Assembly: GCF_000733725.1 (NCBI RefSeq) | Contig: NZ_JMQM01000001.1 | Span: 248,001-312,000, forward strand | DNA length: 64,000 bases | DNA from: Nitratireductor basaltis | GTDB taxonomy: Bacteria > Pseudomonadota > Alphaproteobacteria > Rhizobiales > Rhizobiaceae | Direction: 5' to 3' | Shown: in pieces, positions 61,090 through 64,000 of the stretch | Numbering within the stretch: position 1 is the stretch's first letter | Layout: each line of letters starts with the position of its first letter | Made by a program: the position numbers and the translations under genes | Notes under the pieces: generated by a model | The model's database searches: none | What the model saw: only the letters and a program-made list of their open reading frames with translations | What the model was told of the DNA's origin: nothing

Positions 61090-61968
61090 ATGTCACTGGC
61101 TTCTGCAGAAGATGCGGGCACGAAAATACAGGCGATCACAACGATCTGCGTCGGCGTCTTCTTCATGGTGGTGAATGACGCCATGGCAAAGTGGCTGACC
61201 GAGGATTACGGCGCGCTGCAAATCTATGCCTGGCGCAGCATGATGGCATTGCCAATCATAGCCACGATGTTATGGGCGACACGTGGCCGTGCAGGGTTCA
61301 CGACAGCTTCCCTAAGAACTCACGCACTTCGCGGCTTTTTTGCGATAGCCGCAGCTTGGTGCTTCTTCACCAGTCTCAAGCAACTCACTCTTGCCGGCGC
61401 CACGTCACTGGTTTTCGCAGCGCCCCTTTTCATCACGGCCTTGTCTGTCGTGCTGCTTGGCGAAAAAGTCGGATGGCGGCGTTGGTCCGCCGTGACCATC
61501 GGCTTCTTCGGCGTTCTCGTCATCGTGCGACCGGGCGGAGAGACCTTTCAGACCGCGTCGATCTATGCCGTGGGTGCAGCCTTCTTCTATGCCCTTTTCA
61601 TGATCAGTGCGCGGTGGATCAAGCGGGAAGAGCCGATGATGACGATGATGTTCTACGTCTCACTGTTCCCGCTGATATACTGCACGCCCGTTCTGGCGCT
61701 GGATTGGCAACCCATTGCCTCCGAGCACTTGCTTCTGTTTCTCGGAATGGCGGTATTCGGGACAACCGGAATAACCATGATCGGCCACGCTTTCCGCCTT
61801 GCACCAGCGGCGATTGTCGCGCCCTTCGACTATACCGCACTGCTGTGGGCCACCGTGCTCGGCTTCATGTTCTGGGGCGACCTGCCGGATCTGTGGACCT
61901 ATGTCGGAGCGCTGATCATCATTGCGAGCGGGATCTACATCGTACTGCGCGAGGCGCGGGCAGGGTGA
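61090..61968 (+). CDS. DMT-family (EamA) transporter
   Basis: A 292-residue inner-membrane protein with ten hydrophobic segments arranged as two EamA repeats. The first repeat opens TICVGVFFMVVNDAMAKWL and includes GATSLVFAAPLFITALSVVLLGEKVGWRRW; the second ends DYTALLWATVLGFMFWGDLPD. The Met at 61090 starts the protein; an open frame 60 bases longer lacks a ribosome site. DMT carriers export or import small metabolites. The substrate is unknown and no gene context points to one, although the xylX-like gene lies just upstream. Confidence 0.9.
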   Translation: MSLASAEDAGTKIQAITTICVGVFFMVVNDAMAKWLTEDYGALQIYAWRSMMALPIIATMLWATRGRAGFTTASLRTHALRGFFAIAAAWCFFTSLKQLTLAGATSLVFAAPLFITALSVVLLGEKVGWRRWSAVTIGFFGVLVIVRPGGETFQTASIYAVGAAFFYALFMISARWIKREEPMMTMMFYVSLFPLIYCTPVLALDWQPIASEHLLLFLGMAVFGTTGITMIGHAFRLAPAAIVAPFDYTALLWATVLGFMFWGDLPDLWTYVGALIIIASGIYIVLREARAG

Positions 61969-62274
61969 TCTCGGGTCGGGCGCGGCAATTCGACAACGCC
62001 CGGCTCAAGGTTTCAGTCGACGCCGCTAAATAGGTTGCAGTTTCCTGCGGCTCCAGCACGGTTGCCGCTGGCATCTCATGCAGCGCTTCATGCTCGAATT
62101 GCGAACCCTGATCTGGTCGCGATGCTGCAGGCGGCCAAACAGAAGGATGTAGAGGTGAGCCGCGGCCTCAGCCTGCGCTCCGGGAACATGCCGACGGGAT
62201 GAGCTTCAGCAGCACCTTCCGGGAACCCAAGTCATTATCGGCAGTTGTTCTGCAAGTGAAAGCAGCACCTGTAG
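61969..62274. other. 306-base gap without a recognised gene
   Basis: Between the DMT transporter and the acyl-CoA dehydrogenase gene. No open frame with a ribosome site, no tRNA and no clear terminator was seen. The base composition is like the coding regions, so it may be a decayed coding remnant. The promoter for the following cluster should lie in its last 100 bases. Confidence 0.5.
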
Positions 62275-63327
62275 ATGTCTGGGTACCCGAAGATGGATGT
62301 AAGAAACGAGCAGGGTGTTGATCGCGCTACACAGGCTTTTCTTGCCGATGCTGCGCAGAAGGATTTCAGCAAGGCTGTCGACTATTTCCGGCACTCAGGC
62401 CTCCTCGTGCTCGACGATTGGAAGGCTTCGGCACATGCGATGCGGCAGGTGGCTGCTGCCAATCTTTCGCTGGCCCGTCTCCTGGAAGGCCACGTCAATG
62501 CGCGCCAACTGATCAAAGTCCATGCCGGGACAAGCCTTCGCGAGCGCTGTCTGGCGGAAATGGACGAAGGGCTGCTCTTTGGCGTCTGGGGTGCTGACAG
62601 CGACACTCCTGTTTCTGCCTCGGGTGACACGCTTTCAGGCGCAAAGAGATTTGCGTCGGGATTGGGACAGGTTGATCGCGCCATTGTCTCGGCCAAAACC
62701 GAGGATGGCCAGCAACTCTATGTAATCGACGCCTCCGATCACCGTCGGCAGGACGGGCGCGCATGGAACATGTCGGGCATGCGGGAAAGCTGCTCGGGCA
62801 GTTTCGATTGCGAGGGCCTGCACGGCATTCGGCTTGGCAAACCGGACATCTACTGCGTGGAGCCGCATTTCCTCGGTGGAACATGGCGTATTGCGGCGGT
62901 GACATTGGGCGGCGTTGTGGGTCTTCTGGAGCGCGCTTCGGCAGAGTTGCGCAGGCGGAAGCAGGATGAGGCGGAAGCCCATCTGCTGCGGCTGTCACCG
63001 ATTGCCGGGCAGGCAGTATCTGCGTGGGCTGCCATTCTTCGGGCAGGCGAGGTGGCCACCGGCGATGAAGGTGCTGCACAGCCGGAAGCTGCTGCCGTCC
63101 GCTCGCTCGCCGTGCGGCTTCTTTCAGAGGACATCGGTCAGGCGACGATATCAGCTGTCGAGCGCTCCATCGGCCTCTCCATGTTCGATGAAGAGAGCCA
63201 GATCGGCTGCATGGCGCGTGATCTGGCCTGCTATATGCGTCAGGCAGCGCGAGATGCGTTCTCCATCAAGGTTGGCCGCGCGCTCCTGATGGGAGAACGT
63301 CCGCTGGGAGATTGGCTGAATGGTTGA
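62275..63327 (+). CDS. Acyl-CoA dehydrogenase-like protein
   Basis: A 350-residue protein with the three-part fold of acyl-CoA dehydrogenases: an N-terminal helical domain, a central beta domain (GDTLSGAKRFASGLGQVDRAIVSAKTEDG), and a C-terminal four-helix domain. It is shorter than the usual 380-400 residues, and the usual catalytic Glu and FAD-binding signatures could not be placed with confidence, so enzymatic activity is uncertain. A second Met at codon 7 is an alternative start. Its end overlaps the PIG-L gene by 8 bases. This pairing occurs in rhizobial clusters that also hold a methyltransferase and a glycosyltransferase, which would lie beyond the window. Confidence 0.78.
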   Translation: MSGYPKMDVRNEQGVDRATQAFLADAAQKDFSKAVDYFRHSGLLVLDDWKASAHAMRQVAAANLSLARLLEGHVNARQLIKVHAGTSLRERCLAEMDEGLLFGVWGADSDTPVSASGDTLSGAKRFASGLGQVDRAIVSAKTEDGQQLYVIDASDHRRQDGRAWNMSGMRESCSGSFDCEGLHGIRLGKPDIYCVEPHFLGGTWRIAAVTLGGVVGLLERASAELRRRKQDEAEAHLLRLSPIAGQAVSAWAAILRAGEVATGDEGAAQPEAAAVRSLAVRLLSEDIGQATISAVERSIGLSMFDEESQIGCMARDLACYMRQAARDAFSIKVGRALLMGERPLGDWLNG

Positions 63328-64000
63328 GCGCATCCGGCAGTCCAGCTTTCAGGATATTTCGGACGGGCAGCCGATTGTCGTGCTGGCTCCGCATCCCGAT
63401 GATGAGACGCTGGGCTGTGGTGGCTTGCTTCATGCGGCATTCGCCGGGCCGGGGGCCCGCGTCATATGCATGACCGATGGTGGTGCATCACATCCGAATT
63501 CGCGCAGATGGGACCGTGAGGCGCGAGCCCTTATGCGCGCCGGCGAACTCGAAGAGGCTATCGTAGCGCTTGGCGGTTCTCCTGAAGCCGTAATTCGGCT
63601 GGGCCTCCCGGATGCAGGGATGCTCGAGCTTGAACCGCAATATGAAGAGCTGGCGCAGACGATCACGCAGATTGCCGACCAGGCAGGCGCCCATGTGTTG
63701 GTCGCACCGGCACCAACCGATCCGCATTGCGATCATGAGGCGACGGCGCAGATTGCACAGATCGCCGCGCGCGCTGCTGATTTGCGGCTCCTCTACTACC
63801 CCATCTGGTCCGAATGGCACGATGTGGACTATCGCCATCGCCTCCCGCACCGCGTTGAGCACAGATTTGACATCTCCCGGGCGCGCGATGCGAAAGCTGC
63901 GGCAATCTCTGCCCATCGAAGCCAGCTTGGACAGGTGATCGATGACGATCCGGAAGGCTTCGTCCTGCCTGACGCTTTTCTCGAAAAGTTTCGAAGCGGT
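63320..64000 (+). CDS. PIG-L family deacetylase (3' end beyond the window)
   Basis: The first 227 codons of a LmbE/PIG-L zinc deacetylase, open to the window end. The zinc site APHPDDETLGCGG lies at about residues 24-36 and the second metal His in PTDPHCDHEAT near residue 135. These enzymes remove N-acetyl groups from sugars such as N-acetylglucosamine derivatives. The start overlaps the preceding gene by 8 bases, so the two are translationally coupled. The substrate is unknown; a modified glycolipid or surface glycan is plausible given the acyl-CoA dehydrogenase-like partner. Confidence 0.9.
   Translation, partial: MVERIRQSSFQDISDGQPIVVLAPHPDDETLGCGGLLHAAFAGPGARVICMTDGGASHPNSRRWDREARALMRAGELEEAIVALGGSPEAVIRLGLPDAGMLELEPQYEELAQTITQIADQAGAHVLVAPAPTDPHCDHEATAQIAQIAARAADLRLLYYPIWSEWHDVDYRHRLPHRVEHRFDISRARDAKAAAISAHRSQLGQVIDDDPEGFVLPDAFLEKFRSG

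Overview
The window looks like a chromosomal segment of a GC-rich alphaproteobacterium, most likely a Hyphomicrobiales (Rhizobiales) member. The clues are a BigR-type sulfide-response operon, a BA14K-like protein, FadR-type GntR regulators paired with TRAP and TTT uptake systems, a XylX-type dehydratase and the overall codon bias. I cannot fix the genus. No rRNA, tRNA, transposase, phage gene or CRISPR array was recognised.

Region 1 (1-30340) is catabolic. After the 3' end of metH and a NIPSNAP gene comes a sugar-diacid module (GntR regulator, kdgD, TctCBA transporter), then an SDR enzyme, an aldehyde dehydrogenase, a polar amino-acid ABC transporter, and a FadR-TRAP-RpiB-RbsK module. A divergent hexuronate locus follows: dctP, a GH2 beta-glucuronidase-like enzyme and a GntR regulator read leftward; dctQM, a GH31 alpha-glycosidase, uxuB, uxaC and uxuA read rightward. 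The two glycosidases lack signal peptides, so uronate glycosides are probably imported whole and then converted to 2-keto-3-deoxygluconate.

Region 2 (30350-34720) is a leftward sulfide/persulfide operon: DSP-like sulfurtransferase, persulfide dioxygenase-like metallo-hydrolase, BigR, two half-size YeeE/YedE proteins and a SulP transporter. A dyad lies exactly inside the promoter spacer.

Region 3 (34838-43009) is an unusual polysaccharide island. A leftward operon encodes a secreted xylan-binding-like module (CBM60), UDP-xylose synthase, UDP-glucose dehydrogenase, a processive GT2 synthase with a QRKRW motif, and a sugar-nucleotide epimerase. A GH10 xylanase gene flanks it on each side. I infer a xylose- and/or glucuronate-containing exopolysaccharide, possibly xylan-like.

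Region 4 (42999-54280) is a secretion locus. A BTAD (SARP-like) regulator, a small protein with an R-x4-H motif and a LuxR regulator face, across a 786-base AT-rich gap, a 574-residue Ser/Asn/Asp repeat protein, a 694-residue protein with its own internal repeats, a type I secretion ABC transporter with a long disordered N-terminus, an HlyD adaptor and a double BA14K-like protein. Together, regions 3 and 4 are the best candidate for an undescribed surface-matrix system.

Region 5 (54337-64000) holds a DUF2171 gene, a copper-handling set (Cys-rich protein, DUF411, CueR, CopA, DUF305 fusion), a XylX-like dehydratase, a DMT transporter, and the start of an acyl-CoA dehydrogenase/PIG-L cluster cut by the window end.
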